21,711 nt of DNA from Betaproteobacteria bacterium HGW-Betaproteobacteria-20 (GTDB lineage: Bacteria; Pseudomonadota; Gammaproteobacteria; Burkholderiales; Methylophilaceae). Of this stretch, positions 1-7,873 are shown piece after piece (the first letter of the stretch is position 1; each line of letters opens with the position of its first letter). The notes beneath the pieces are model-generated. The model saw nothing but the letters and a program-made list of their open reading frames with translations, did no database searches and was not told the origin of the DNA. The DNA lies in NCBI GenBank assembly GCA_002842195.1, contig PHCL01000001.1, forward strand, positions 1 through 21,711. The letters run 5' to 3'. The position numbers were made by a program, and so were the translations under genes.

Positions 1-1
1 C

Positions 2-436
2 GGCACATTAAACCGCGCAAAACTACGTGCGCATGTGTTTAACAATCCCGCAGAGAGGCTAAAGCTTGAAGCGCTACTTCATCCAGCAATTCGCGAACAC
101 GCTTTAAAACAACTGGCTGAAAATGAAAGTGCGTTGCACCCCGCCTACCAAATTTTGGTTGTGCCACTTTTATTTGAAAATAGTTGTTATGGCCGCGTAG
201 CAGATAAAGTTTTAGTGATTGATTGTGATGAAAGCCTGCAAATTAAACGGGCAATGGCGCGTAGCAACCTGAGCGAATCTGAAGTAAAAGCAATACTAAA
301 TGCGCAGGTTCGACGTGCTGTGCGGCTGAAACTTGCAGACGAAATAATCACCAACGGCGAATCTCTCGCTGAATTACAAAAAAAGGTCACTGAAATGCAT
401 AAAAAGTTCATTAAAACTTGCATAGTTAACCAATAA
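2..436 (+). CDS. coaE: Dephospho-CoA kinase, C-terminal part (5' end outside window)
   Basis: Dephospho-CoA kinase phosphorylates the ribose 3'-hydroxyl of dephospho-CoA, the last step of coenzyme A synthesis in the cytoplasm. The reading frame is open from base 2, so the N-terminal P-loop is cut off by the window edge; a Met at base 35 is only an apparent start. The visible part has the family's middle and C-terminal blocks: the RLKLEALLHPAIRE stretch, the VPLLFE strand, and the VLVIDCDESLQIKRAMARS segment with conserved Asp and Arg residues of the lid region. The family is about 200 residues, so roughly 60 are missing. It is followed 109 bases later by zapD and then yacG, the classical coaE-zapD-yacG order, which supports the call. 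Confidence 0.95.
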   Translation, partial: GTLNRAKLRAHVFNNPAERLKLEALLHPAIREHALKQLAENESALHPAYQILVVPLLFENSCYGRVADKVLVIDCDESLQIKRAMARSNLSESEVKAILNAQVRRAVRLKLADEIITNGESLAELQKKVTEMHKKFIKTCIVNQ

Positions 437-545
437 CTTTGATAATTCAGTTCAACTTTAATTTGCATTCCATTTTATGGGATCCAGTTACTTAATTCAC
501 TCGGAATTTTTACTCATAATTTAATGCATAATTAGCTGATGAATC

Positions 546-1304
546 ATGCCTAGCTACGATTATCCTTTTAATGAGCGCATACGCACACTGCTACGCGTAG
601 AGGATTTGTTTGCCAAAGTTTTGTACAACTTAGAAGCAGGTCACGAATATCATCATCACAGTGCACTACTCACGTTTTTACAAGTTTTGGATGTAGTTGA
701 CCGCTCTGAGTTGAAATTAGATTTATTGCAGGAGTTGGAGCGCCAAAAAACAGCAATGAGCTTATTGGTAGGCAACCCAGCTATCGCCGCCAATACACTT
801 AAAGAAATTCTTAATGACATTGATGCTGCCTCAGACGCTTTGCGCGTTGAAAATACTAAACTTGGTCAACCTTTGCGTGCTAACGAATGGCTAATGAGCA
901 TCAAGCAACGCGCAGGTATTCCAGGTGGCGTTTGTGAATTTGACGTGCCTTCTTACCATTACTGGCTTAGTCTTGGCGAAGCAAGACGCAAAGAAGATTT
1001 ACAGAGCTGGCTTAGCCCATTATTACCGATGCATAATGCCATTGTAATCATTTTGCACATTTTACGTGGCAGTGGTATCACCAGCAAATTAATCGCCCCT
1101 TGTGGCACGTATCAACAAATGCTCGGTGGTGTTAAACCAGCGCAAATGCTAAAGATTGACATTGCCGACGATCTGGCCTGCTTCCCTGAAGTGAGTGCCA
1201 ATAAGTATGCTATCAACATCCGATTTAACGTACTTGACTTTATGCAAAAACCACAAAAATATGATGAGGATGTCAACTTTTCATTAACACTTTGCAACTT
1301 ATAA
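546..1304 (+). CDS. zapD: Cell division protein ZapD (DUF1342)
   Basis: ZapD binds the C-terminal tail of FtsZ in the cytoplasm and bundles FtsZ filaments at the division ring. The 252-residue product has the family length (about 247 in E. coli) and its hallmark N-terminus, with YDYPFNERIRTLLRVEDLF followed by a helical region, then the GIPGGVCEFDVPSYHYWL segment near residues 120-140 and a beta-rich C-terminal part ending FSLTLCNL. The ATG at 546 is the only reasonable start: an ATG at 539 is in another frame and stops at once. No strong Shine-Dalgarno sequence is visible. It lies between coaE and yacG, as in many proteobacteria, and is probably co-transcribed with them. Confidence 0.95.
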   Translation: MPSYDYPFNERIRTLLRVEDLFAKVLYNLEAGHEYHHHSALLTFLQVLDVVDRSELKLDLLQELERQKTAMSLLVGNPAIAANTLKEILNDIDAASDALRVENTKLGQPLRANEWLMSIKQRAGIPGGVCEFDVPSYHYWLSLGEARRKEDLQSWLSPLLPMHNAIVIILHILRGSGITSKLIAPCGTYQQMLGGVKPAQMLKIDIADDLACFPEVSANKYAINIRFNVLDFMQKPQKYDEDVNFSLTLCNL

Positions 1305-1421
1305 TGTATAGCTGGTGCCTAAGTCACAATCAGTTATACTTAATTTAAGTTGCGTTGTCCTTAAACAGATACTCATACTTTTCATGCACCCATGCCAGCA
1401 TTTTAATTACAGCTATCAAAT

Positions 1422-1628
1422 ATGAAAACTGCTAAGAAGCGTTTAGTTGCTTGCCCCAATTGTAAAAATTTATCCGAATTTTCACCCAGCAATGCTTTTC
1501 GGCCTTTTTGTAGCGAACGTTGTAAACTGATTGATTTAGGCGTGTGGGCAAGCGAGGGCTACACTATTCCAGAAGCCATTAAACCTGAAGACCTTGCAGA
1601 CTTAGATAATGAATTATTTGGACATTAA
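1422..1628 (+). CDS. yacG: DNA gyrase inhibitor / zinc-binding protein YacG
   Basis: YacG is a small zinc-ribbon protein that in E. coli binds GyrB and blocks DNA binding by gyrase. The 68-residue product shows the four zinc cysteines C11, C14, C30 and C34 in the pattern CPNC-x15-CSERC, followed by the family signature [16 protein letters not shown]. The acidic C-terminal tail ([13 protein letters not shown]) is typical as well. It follows zapD by 117 bases with no clear terminator between them and lies just ahead of the copper chaperone gene, so the four genes may form one transcript. No clear Shine-Dalgarno sequence precedes the ATG. Confidence 0.95.
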   Translation: MKTAKKRLVACPNCKNLSEFSPSNAFRPFCSERCKLIDLGVWASEGYTIPEAIKPEDLADLDNELFGH

Positions 1629-1632
1629 ATCG

Positions 1633-2100
1633 ATGACGACTCTTACACACAGTATATTTTTGCGTTGCGCCATATTGTTGCTCATGATCAGCGCTGCTTC
1701 TGCCTGCACTGCGAAGACTTCATCCGAAGATTTGATCGTCATACAAGGTGCCTGGGTACGCCCAACCAACCCAGGCCAAGCAGTAGGTGCCGCTTATATG
1801 ACTTTAACCAGCAAAGAGGATGTAAGCCTCGTTAGCGTTGAAGCGGATGTATCTAAAAATGTGGAAATTCACAGCATGTCAATGGAAAACGGCGTGATGA
1901 AAATGCGCATGCTAAAAACACTACCACTAAAAGCCGATGTGCCGTATAAACTTGCCCCAGGCGGATTTCATTTAATGTTGTTTGATTTAAAAAAGCCACT
2001 TGCTGTGGATGAGCAAGTAGATTTTGTACTGACTTTTAAGAAAAATAATAATGTAACTTTTAAGCAAACCATTAAGGCGTCAGTACAAAACCCTGCTTAA
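1633..2100 (+). CDS. Periplasmic copper chaperone, PCuAC family
   Basis: PCuAC proteins bind Cu(I) in the periplasm and help deliver copper to cytochrome c oxidase or to resistance systems. Counting from the Met at 1633, the copper-binding pattern fits exactly: H80-x10-M91-x21-H113-x-M115. The protein opens with a hydrophobic export signal ending ISAASAC; this could be cut by signal peptidase I, and the -3 residue is Ala rather than Leu, so a lipoprotein is less likely. The mature domain begins near IVIQGAWVRPTNPG, the usual family opening. I prefer the start at 1633, four bases after the yacG stop. An in-frame ATG at 1609 would add eight residues and overlap yacG by 20 bases. Neither start has a good Shine-Dalgarno sequence. 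Confidence 0.9.
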   Translation: MTTLTHSIFLRCAILLLMISAASACTAKTSSEDLIVIQGAWVRPTNPGQAVGAAYMTLTSKEDVSLVSVEADVSKNVEIHSMSMENGVMKMRMLKTLPLKADVPYKLAPGGFHLMLFDLKKPLAVDEQVDFVLTFKKNNNVTFKQTIKASVQNPA

Positions 2101-2120
2101 GATGCTACTGATAATGTGCA

Positions 2121-3140
2121 TTAGCACCATGCACTGCGCTGCATAGCAACACCATGCGCACCATGTAACCTGGCCGTAAGTAAATCATCCGCCCGCATGC
2201 CGCCAAGCGCATATACGGGCAATGAGTAGCCTGCAATTAAGTCGTGAAAGTCATTCCAACCAAGCGGCGTAGCATCTTGATGGCTAAGCGTGACTTGTAC
2301 AGGTGATAACATCACATAATCCAGCCCCAGTGCTTCCGCCTGCGCCAACTCTTGACGATTATGGCAAGAGGCGCCGCATAATATTCCGTCCGGTTTTTGC
2401 TGCAACTTCATTAAATCTTGTGCTGTAAGATGCACGCCTGTTACGCCTAATTCATGTGCCAGACTTAAACCTGAATAGCTAGAGACGGAATTAATGAATA
2501 GCTTAGCCTCGTACGGAGCAGACACTTCAATAACACGCTCAACGAATAACCGTAAATTCTCATGCGAGAGCTGTTTTTCCCGTACTTGAATCATCATTAG
2601 GCCATGATCCAAAGCTGTTTTTAATCGTTCAAAAAATAAATCTTCCCCCAACTCACCTAAATTAGTAATGGCATAAATAGTGGGTAAACTTAGTGCAGTT
2701 AAAATTGGCGCATTAGCCGGCAACATTGGGGCGACGGTCACTTCTTCAGGATTTTGCCAGCTGATTGCCTGCTTTTCCATGCCAAATGGCACACCCTCCC
2801 ATTTTGTTATGATAAAAAAATGAAGCTTCACCGTTTTAGCCGGTGCCTCTAACTGGCCTGTCGCATCATATTTAGCAGCGTAATCGAACGTGCGTGTGAG
2901 CCACGGATAGAAGGTTTTTACAGTGATGCCAAGCTCCTCCTGTAGCTCACGTTTTAACGCATGTTCAGGGGTTTCATCCTCCTCTATTTTACCACCAGGA
3001 AACTCCCAATAACCGGCCCAAGGTTTTCCAGCGGGCCGCTCAGCCAACAAAACCAAGCCATTATCACGCTGAATTACACCCACAGCCGCCTCAGTAATAT
3101 TAGTAACTGGTACGGGATATGTAATTGCAGGCTGACCCAT
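2121..3140 (-). CDS. Nudix hydrolase (MutT-like) fused to ThiE/TenI-like domain
   Basis: Two-domain protein of 339 residues. The N-terminal part (about 1-150) is a MutT-type Nudix hydrolase, probably cleaning oxidised nucleotides such as 8-oxo-dGTP. Its Nudix box is complete: G50-x5-E56-x7-R64-E65-L66-x-E68-E69-x-G71. The C-terminal part (about 155-339) resembles thiamine phosphate synthase (ThiE)/TenI, with VREK (186-189), GVHL (235-238) and ALGGM (311-315). Key ThiE features are altered: the usual Asn-Asp metal pair reads N217-S218, and the Thr-rich phosphate loop before the conserved Gly-rich end reads SPVQVTLSHQ. This fusion is known in betaproteobacteria and the second domain's role is unclear. 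It is the last gene of the argJ operon; its ATG lies two bases after the preceding stop. Confidence 0.9.
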   Translation of the reverse strand: MGQPAITYPVPVTNITEAAVGVIQRDNGLVLLAERPAGKPWAGYWEFPGGKIEEDETPEHALKRELQEELGITVKTFYPWLTRTFDYAAKYDATGQLEAPAKTVKLHFFIITKWEGVPFGMEKQAISWQNPEEVTVAPMLPANAPILTALSLPTIYAITNLGELGEDLFFERLKTALDHGLMMIQVREKQLSHENLRLFVERVIEVSAPYEAKLFINSVSSYSGLSLAHELGVTGVHLTAQDLMKLQQKPDGILCGASCHNRQELAQAEALGLDYVMLSPVQVTLSHQDATPLGWNDFHDLIAGYSLPVYALGGMRADDLLTARLHGAHGVAMQRSAWC

Positions 3141-3142
3141 TA

Positions 3143-4027
3143 TTATCCAGATTTTCCAGCATCTGCGTCAGCGAGCTTCTTTCTGCCTGCGTAATCACAC
3201 GCGAATTGATATGCGGCTCTACCACTACGAGAGCCACGTGTATGCGACCATTGTAGTGCCGCTGACCTTGCAGCCTCGTTGAATTCCTGAATATGATAAT
3301 GACGCAGCCATTGAGCCGCCACTGCCAAATATTCATCCTGATCAAACGAATAAAATGATAGCCACATACCAAAGCGGTCAGACAATGAAGTTTTTTCTTC
3401 TATTGTATCTCCAGGGCGAACCTCGCCTCCTAAATGCTGGGTTTCCAGACTCTCTGCCATGAACTCTGGTAATAAATGCCGCCTATTAGAGGTCGCATAC
3501 ACAAGTATATTGTCGGCAGTGACTGCCATCGAGCCATCTAAAACTACTTTTAAGGCTTTGTAGCCGCCATCTCCGACTTCGAACGACAAATCATCGCAAA
3601 ATACGATAAAACGCTCTGAACGTGAACGAAGTAAGCCGGTAATTTGCGGTAAATCAATTAAATCATATTTATCAACTTCTACAATACGCAAGCCATCTTT
3701 TGCAAACTGGCTTAATAAAGCTTTTACAACAGAGGATTTACCCGTACCACGTGCACCGGTGAGCAGTACATTATTGGCCGTGTAACCCCGAACAAACTGT
3801 GCAGTATTACGCACAATTTCAGCTTTTTGCTGGTCGATATTGTGCAAATCATCCAGCTTAATTTGATGCGGATATGGAATCACTTCAAGATAACCGTGAC
3901 CCTTGTTATGTTGCCAGCGCCAAGCAACAGCAGACCAGTCAGGTTGCGATGGGGCGGCCAGCAGAAGCGTTTCCAAGCGGGTTAACAGACCTTCTGCACG
4001 ATCTACCAGATGACTTAAATCACTCAT
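3143..4027 (-). CDS. DUF815-family ATP-binding protein (AAA+-like)
   Basis: A 294-residue cytoplasmic P-loop ATPase of the DUF815/COG2607 family, whose cellular role is not established. The Walker A motif is GARGTGKSS (91-99), the Walker B strand is FIVFCDDLSF (140-149), and a sensor-like YATSNRRHLLPE follows at 177-188. An arginine-rich SLSDRFGMWLSF segment sits where AAA+ proteins carry their sensor/finger region, and the C-terminus is a small helical lid rich in Arg. Its ATG shares one base with the argJ stop (TAATG), so translation is probably coupled to argJ, and the Nudix gene starts two bases after its own stop. Betaproteobacteria commonly keep this gene next to argJ and mutT; that is recollection rather than something visible here. 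Confidence 0.88.
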   Translation of the reverse strand: MSDLSHLVDRAEGLLTRLETLLLAAPSQPDWSAVAWRWQHNKGHGYLEVIPYPHQIKLDDLHNIDQQKAEIVRNTAQFVRGYTANNVLLTGARGTGKSSVVKALLSQFAKDGLRIVEVDKYDLIDLPQITGLLRSRSERFIVFCDDLSFEVGDGGYKALKVVLDGSMAVTADNILVYATSNRRHLLPEFMAESLETQHLGGEVRPGDTIEEKTSLSDRFGMWLSFYSFDQDEYLAVAAQWLRHYHIQEFNEAARSAALQWSHTRGSRSGRAAYQFACDYAGRKKLADADAGKSG

Positions 4028-5253
4028 TACGATCGATAATCCGCATTAATTTTGACATAATCATAAGAGAAGTCACAGGTCCAAACCGTACAAGCTGCTT
4101 TGCCACGCGCCAAATCAACACGTACCAAAATTTCGGCTTCTTTCATCACGGCGACACCTTGCTCCTCCAGGTAAGCAGGTGCCCTGCCACCGTTCTCCGC
4201 TACTAGCACATCGCCCAAATATAGCTTGAGCGCATTCACATCCAATTGCTCGACACCAGCATAACCAATCGCCGCCAAAATTCTGCCCAGGTTAGGGTCT
4301 GACGCAAAAAATGCGGTTTTAATTAAAGGCGAATGTGCAATTGCGTAAGCTACTTTACGACATTCAGCCTCGTCACGGCCACCTTCAATTTTTACTGTCA
4401 TAAATTTTGTAGCGCCTTCGCCATCACGTACTATGGCCTGTGCCAGTTCAATGGCAACATCAGTCAAGGCGTTGCGTAAAGTAATGAAATCCGCACTACT
4501 TTCAGAAACTTCTGCATTTCCTGCAAGATTAGTTGCCATCATAATCAAGCTGTCATTGGTCGAAGTATCGCCATCTACGGTGATGCAATTAAATGATTTA
4601 TTCACCGCATAATGAATTATGCTCTCAAGCGCAGTCTGGCTCACAGCCGCATCAGTCGCGATATAGCCCAGCATTGTCGCCATGTTTGGATGTATCATGC
4701 CAGAGCCTTTACTAATACCGGTAATGGTGATCTGCCTACCCCCCAATTGAATTTGGCGGGAAGTGCCTTTGGCGACAATATCCGTGGTCATTATCGCTTC
4801 AGCGGCATTGAGCCAATTATCCTCTTTCAAATTTTCAATCGCATCAGGCAAACCTGCAATCACTTTATCCACAGGCAGTGACTCTAAAATCACGCCTGTA
4901 GAAAATGGCAATACTTGATTTACCTGTAAGTTGAGTAGCCTGCCTAATGCTTCGCAGCTTTGCTTGGCACGATTTAAGCCATCTTCACCGGTACCGGCAT
5001 TTGCACAGCCAGTATTAACTAACAAGGCACGAATGTCTGCCTTTTCAGCAAGAAAGGATTTGCACAAAATCACAGGCGCTGCACAAAATTGATTTAAGGT
5101 AAATACGCCAGCCACGCGACTACCCTCAGCCAGAGTTATTACCAATACATCTTTGCGGCCAGACTTGCGCACATGTGCTTCTGCATAACCCAACTGTACA
5201 CCCCTGACAGGCTTTAGAGATGCGGCTTCCGGCACCGTTAATTTAACTGGCAT
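4027..5253 (-). CDS. argJ: Bifunctional ornithine acetyltransferase / N-acetylglutamate synthase
   Basis: ArgJ moves the acetyl group from N-acetylornithine to glutamate, and in bifunctional forms also makes N-acetylglutamate from acetyl-CoA, allowing the cyclic arginine pathway. The 408-residue length is normal. The autocleavage site is clear: [20 protein letters not shown], with A192/T193 as the cut site and T193 as the new N-terminal nucleophile of the beta chain. Other conserved blocks are [15 protein letters not shown] (78-92) and the GEGATKF substrate-binding segment. The C-terminus ends [10 protein letters not shown], as usual. It is the first gene of the argJ-DUF815-Nudix operon, and 384 non-coding bases upstream should hold its promoter. 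Confidence 0.96.
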   Translation of the reverse strand: MPVKLTVPEAASLKPVRGVQLGYAEAHVRKSGRKDVLVITLAEGSRVAGVFTLNQFCAAPVILCKSFLAEKADIRALLVNTGCANAGTGEDGLNRAKQSCEALGRLLNLQVNQVLPFSTGVILESLPVDKVIAGLPDAIENLKEDNWLNAAEAIMTTDIVAKGTSRQIQLGGRQITITGISKGSGMIHPNMATMLGYIATDAAVSQTALESIIHYAVNKSFNCITVDGDTSTNDSLIMMATNLAGNAEVSESSADFITLRNALTDVAIELAQAIVRDGEGATKFMTVKIEGGRDEAECRKVAYAIAHSPLIKTAFFASDPNLGRILAAIGYAGVEQLDVNALKLYLGDVLVAENGGRAPAYLEEQGVAVMKEAEILVRVDLARGKAACTVWTCDFSYDYVKINADYRS

Positions 5254-5322
5254 ACCCGTACTTTCTTTATTATCTTGTGTGCTATTTTAGCGCATAAGCT
5301 AACAATTTAGATAAACACTAGC

Positions 5323-5335
5323 GGTTAAATTAACC
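5323..5335. promoter_or_regulatory. Palindrome in argJ upstream region, possible operator
   Basis: GGTTAA and TTAACC flank a single central A. It lies 70 bases before the argJ start codon. No regulator is identified; chance occurrence in AT-rich DNA is possible. Confidence 0.25.
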
Positions 5336-5380
5336 CTCAATTTCCAACTAATTCAGTCGCACATTTTATAACCCTGCAAG

Positions 5381-5428
5381 TCGCTTGCCTTGCTAGAGGA
5401 TTTATCGCTTACCTTGCTAGAAGATTTT
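5381..5428. repeat. Two-copy 24-bp tandem repeat
   Basis: Copy 1 (5381-5404) and copy 2 (5405-5428) both begin TCGCTT, share CCTTGCTAGA after one variable base, and end in GATTT; they differ at three of 24 positions. The copies abut exactly. They lie between the divergent argJ and DUF1269-type genes, so they may be regulatory or simple slippage. Confidence 0.75.
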
Positions 5429-5637
5429 AAGTCCAGCGCATTTTACAAAGTATACGATTACATAATATCGCCTGCTTCAACTTGTACATAAACTCCTTGC
5501 AAATAAACAAACTTTTTTTTAATGCCATTGTCTCATTTTTAGATATGCGTAGCGCGTGTTGGCTGTACATTGATGTTTACTGGTCGCGCTGGGTATTTTT
5601 GTGGGATTGATAGATATAAACTAGAAAGGAATCTCAA

Positions 5638-6159
5638 ATGAACCGCAGACTATATTTTATGTTACCCAATGTCGAGGCAGCACGCGTGATGATGAACGAT
5701 TTACTGCTCGGTCGCGTTAATGCTGATCGCATTCATTTTTTGGCTAAATCCGGCACACCGATGGGTGATTTACCAGAAGCGTCCATTTCCGAACGTACCA
5801 ACCTGATTGAAGGCTGGGAGATTGGTATGGGCATGGGCGCACTATTGGGGTTAATCGCCGGGTTACTCACGCTTTGGATCCCGACATGGTGGTTTACCGA
5901 ACCCGTCCCAATAATTGTGGTATTTATCTGCACTGCTGTAGGTCTTGTGGCAGGGGGATTTTGGACTGCACTAGTAGCTACCAACATTCCTAATACTCAG
6001 CTTAAACGATTTGAAGGTCAGATTGCACAGGGAAAAGTTTTAATGATAGTACGCACACCATTTCACCGAATTAAAGAGGTTCGTGAACTCGTGGTAAAAA
6101 GACATCCGGAAGCTACTTACAAAGGTGTTTGGCCTGCTGATCATGTGATGTTCCCCTAA
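5638..6159 (+). CDS. DUF1269-type small membrane protein
   Basis: A 173-residue inner-membrane protein of unknown function. The N-terminal third (MNRRLYFMLPNVEAARVMM to about residue 55) is a soluble domain of the type found in DUF1269/general-stress YflT-like proteins. Two hydrophobic helices follow, around residues 64-82 (glycine-rich, GMGMGALLGLIAGLLTLWI) and 90-112, then a basic cytoplasmic-looking tail (KRFEGQIAQGKVLMIVRTP) that ends in GVWPADHVMFP. The ATG at 5638 has a good Shine-Dalgarno sequence (AAAGGA) seven bases upstream. A strong hairpin follows the stop, so the gene is probably monocistronic. The family assignment rests on N-terminal resemblance; the function is not inferred. 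Confidence 0.75.
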   Translation: MNRRLYFMLPNVEAARVMMNDLLLGRVNADRIHFLAKSGTPMGDLPEASISERTNLIEGWEIGMGMGALLGLIAGLLTLWIPTWWFTEPVPIIVVFICTAVGLVAGGFWTALVATNIPNTQLKRFEGQIAQGKVLMIVRTPFHRIKEVRELVVKRHPEATYKGVWPADHVMFP

Positions 6160-6165
6160 ACCAGA

Positions 6166-6199
6166 ATACAGTTCACCTGTTAACGCAGGTGAACTGTAT
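6166..6199. terminator. Perfect 14-bp hairpin, probable bidirectional terminator
   Basis: ATACAGTTCACCTG at 6166-6179 pairs without mismatch with CAGGTGAACTGTAT at 6186-6199 around a six-base loop, seven bases after the DUF1269-type stop codon. The following + strand DNA (CTGTTTGTG) is only moderately T-rich, and so is the opposite flank read on the - strand (TCTGGTTT). It would suit convergent transcription. Confidence 0.65.
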
Positions 6200-6638
6200 C
6201 TGTTTGTGCTGTTGACGTTATCAATGCGTGCGAACTTAACGCTTTTGAATTAAACGAAACGCCAAGCCGTACTCTACGGTATCAATCCAGTTAATAACCC
6301 GCCTACAGCCGCACAATCTAGCGCGAGCTCCTTCAATTAAATTCATCATCAATACACGACATAATAGTTAGTGCACAAGAAGTACCTCTACAAAATCCGG
6401 TTGAATGTCTCTGTCATTTTAAAAAATGAGACTTTTAATGCGGTTAGCATAACCAACATCTTGTTCAAATATTGCAAATAATGTTAACTAATTGCTTTTA
6501 TCAGATAGACTATTAGCCAAATTTAAGTACAGCCAATCAGATTAATTCACACTTAATCCAACATAGATTATCTGATGGCCAACTGATGGTTCCAGCTCCG
6601 CGCGGAATCGGAATAAACTGAAGCCTTAAGGATAAGCA
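6200..6638. other. Intergenic region upstream of antiporter gene
   Basis: About 440 bases with no established gene. It holds one candidate 37-residue ORF on the - strand (6236-6349), described separately. From 6400 to 6640 the DNA is AT-rich; a weak hairpin lies near 6407-6432. The antiporter's promoter is expected here but no clear -35/-10 pair stands out. A good Shine-Dalgarno sequence (AAGGA) precedes the ATG at 6639. Confidence 0.4.
6236..6349 (-). CDS. Candidate small ORF, 37 residues, unknown
   Basis: On the - strand a tandem ATG-ATG opens a 37-codon frame. The product begins MMNLIEGARARLCGCRRVI, continues NWIDTVEYGLAFRLIQKR, and stops at TAA. It is basic and amphipathic, with a CGC pair and an aromatic centre. 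In its favour, it lies in a 480-base gap, uses a codon mix like its neighbours, and ends 37 bases before a strong hairpin that could terminate it. Against it, no good Shine-Dalgarno sequence or promoter is visible, and the length allows chance. I do not recognise the peptide. Confidence 0.3.
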   Translation of the reverse strand: MMNLIEGARARLCGCRRVINWIDTVEYGLAFRLIQKR

Positions 6639-7781
6639 ATGAACGTTACGTCACAATTAATTTATTTAACTGTTATTTTCACCTTATTGGTCATTCCTAG
6701 GGCTTTGCAACGATTTCGTATTCCAGCACCGTTAACATGTTTCGCACTTGGAATTTCCATCAGCATTGTCGGCGTTGAATACGCCAATGACCCGACTCTG
6801 GCGCTGCTGGCGACCTTAGGCATATCTTCCCTTTTTCTGTTTGCAGGGCTGGAAGTTAATATTCACGACTTGAGAAAAGGAATATGGCTACTACTTGGCC
6901 ACCTGTTTGTGAGATGCATAATACTGGCGGCTTGTGTCTGGATAGGTACTTCCTACTTTGAGTTCTCCTGGCAAGTGGCGGCTTTACTCGCATTAGCCGC
7001 ACTTACACCTTCTACCGGATTCATTTTAGAATCACTGCCTAACATGGGTTTAAACGAGGATGAAAAGTTTTGGGTAACAAATAAAGCCATCGCGGGAGAG
7101 CTGTTAGCGCTACTTCTATTGTTTCTGGTATTAAAATCGGATTCATACGAGTCATTAGCAGTTTCCTCCGCTATGCTTTTTATGCTCGCTTTTGGCTTGC
7201 CATTTTTACTGATGCTGCTTGGTCGCACAGTTATTCCACATGCACCAGGGTCAGAATTTTCACTACTGGTGATGGTTGGCCTAATCGCTGCTTACGTTAC
7301 AAAGGAACTTGGTGTTTATTACCTGGTAGGGGCTTTTTTAGCCGGGTTCGCCGCACGTCAACTTAGAGAAAAAATGCCGACATTGGCTTCAGATGAAAAC
7401 CTTCATGCCGTTAAACTGTTCGCCTCTTTTTTTGTACCATTTTACTTTTTCTACAGTGGCATGAAAGTTCCAGAAGGCGCTCTGCTATGGCAATCTCTGT
7501 GGCTTGGCCTGATAATTACTGCGGTGGTATTACCTCTGAGGGTTTTAAGCATCATATTGCAGAGACTAGTGGTACACAAAGATGCCTGGAAAAGCAGCCT
7601 CAGCATCAGCTTGGCCTTGGCGCCTACGCTCATTTTCACGCTTGTACTGGCGACCATTCTGCATGAACGCTACGATATCAGCGACACCCTTTTTGGCGGG
7701 TTGCTAGTGTATGCAGCTTTAACTACCATGCTTCCAGCGCTCGTACTTAACAAATCAGTAAGTTTAGACGTAGACCGTTGA
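6639..7781 (+). CDS. Cation/proton antiporter, CPA2 type, membrane domain only
   Basis: A 380-residue polytopic inner-membrane protein with the Na+/H+ exchanger fold: about eleven or twelve hydrophobic segments from residue 5 to 370. It probably exchanges Na+ or K+ for H+. Family marks include FLFAGLEVNIHDLRK (68-80) after the first helices, the GFLAG-like VGAFLAGFAAR segment near residue 232, and a long glycine/serine-rich centre. It has no C-terminal TrkA-N or TrkA-C domain, unlike KefB/KefC, so it is a short form. At the usual ion-binding site, where the family carries DD, ND or QD, this protein reads AIAGELLALLL, with E154 the only acid. The ATG has a good Shine-Dalgarno sequence (AAGGA). 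Substrate unknown. Confidence 0.82.
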   Translation: MNVTSQLIYLTVIFTLLVIPRALQRFRIPAPLTCFALGISISIVGVEYANDPTLALLATLGISSLFLFAGLEVNIHDLRKGIWLLLGHLFVRCIILAACVWIGTSYFEFSWQVAALLALAALTPSTGFILESLPNMGLNEDEKFWVTNKAIAGELLALLLLFLVLKSDSYESLAVSSAMLFMLAFGLPFLLMLLGRTVIPHAPGSEFSLLVMVGLIAAYVTKELGVYYLVGAFLAGFAARQLREKMPTLASDENLHAVKLFASFFVPFYFFYSGMKVPEGALLWQSLWLGLIITAVVLPLRVLSIILQRLVVHKDAWKSSLSISLALAPTLIFTLVLATILHERYDISDTLFGGLLVYAALTTMLPALVLNKSVSLDVDR

Positions 7782-7791
7782 TTTTACGGTC
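7773..7791. terminator. Weak hairpin between convergent antiporter and cysS genes
   Basis: GACCGT (7773-7778) pairs with ACGGTC (7786-7791) around a seven-base loop that contains part of the antiporter stop codon; ATTTT follows. The stem is short, so terminator function is tentative. Confidence 0.35.
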
Positions 7792-7873
7792 ATTTTAGAC
7801 AGCTTAATCAATGAATAACTGGCGATTTTTTGGGCTTAACTAGTGGTTAATTACCGGATAACGACACATTAAT

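Larger units (their letters stand above)
5254..5637. other. Intergenic region between divergent argJ and the DUF1269-type gene
   Basis: 384 bases without a convincing gene. It should contain promoters for argJ (leftward) and for the membrane protein gene (rightward), but I could not pick sigma-70 boxes with confidence. Visible features are a 13-base palindrome GGTTAA-A-TTAACC at 5323-5335, about 70 bases ahead of the argJ start and a plausible operator, and a 24-base tandem repeat at 5381-5428. The end of the region is AT-rich and carries a good Shine-Dalgarno sequence (AGAAAGGA) for the downstream gene. Confidence 0.5.

Noticed and set aside
1609..1632. Upstream start for the copper chaperone overlapping yacG
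   Set aside because: It would add eight residues ahead of the signal peptide and has no Shine-Dalgarno sequence; the ATG at 1633 gives a normal signal peptide. It is not fully excluded.
3874..4206. 110-codon + strand frame across the argJ-ATPase junction
   Set aside because: It is antisense to two well supported genes and shows no family resemblance.
5545..5610. 21-codon frame ahead of the DUF1269-type gene (starts MRSACWLYIDVYW)
   Set aside because: Too short, no Shine-Dalgarno sequence, and it sits in the probable promoter/leader of the next gene.
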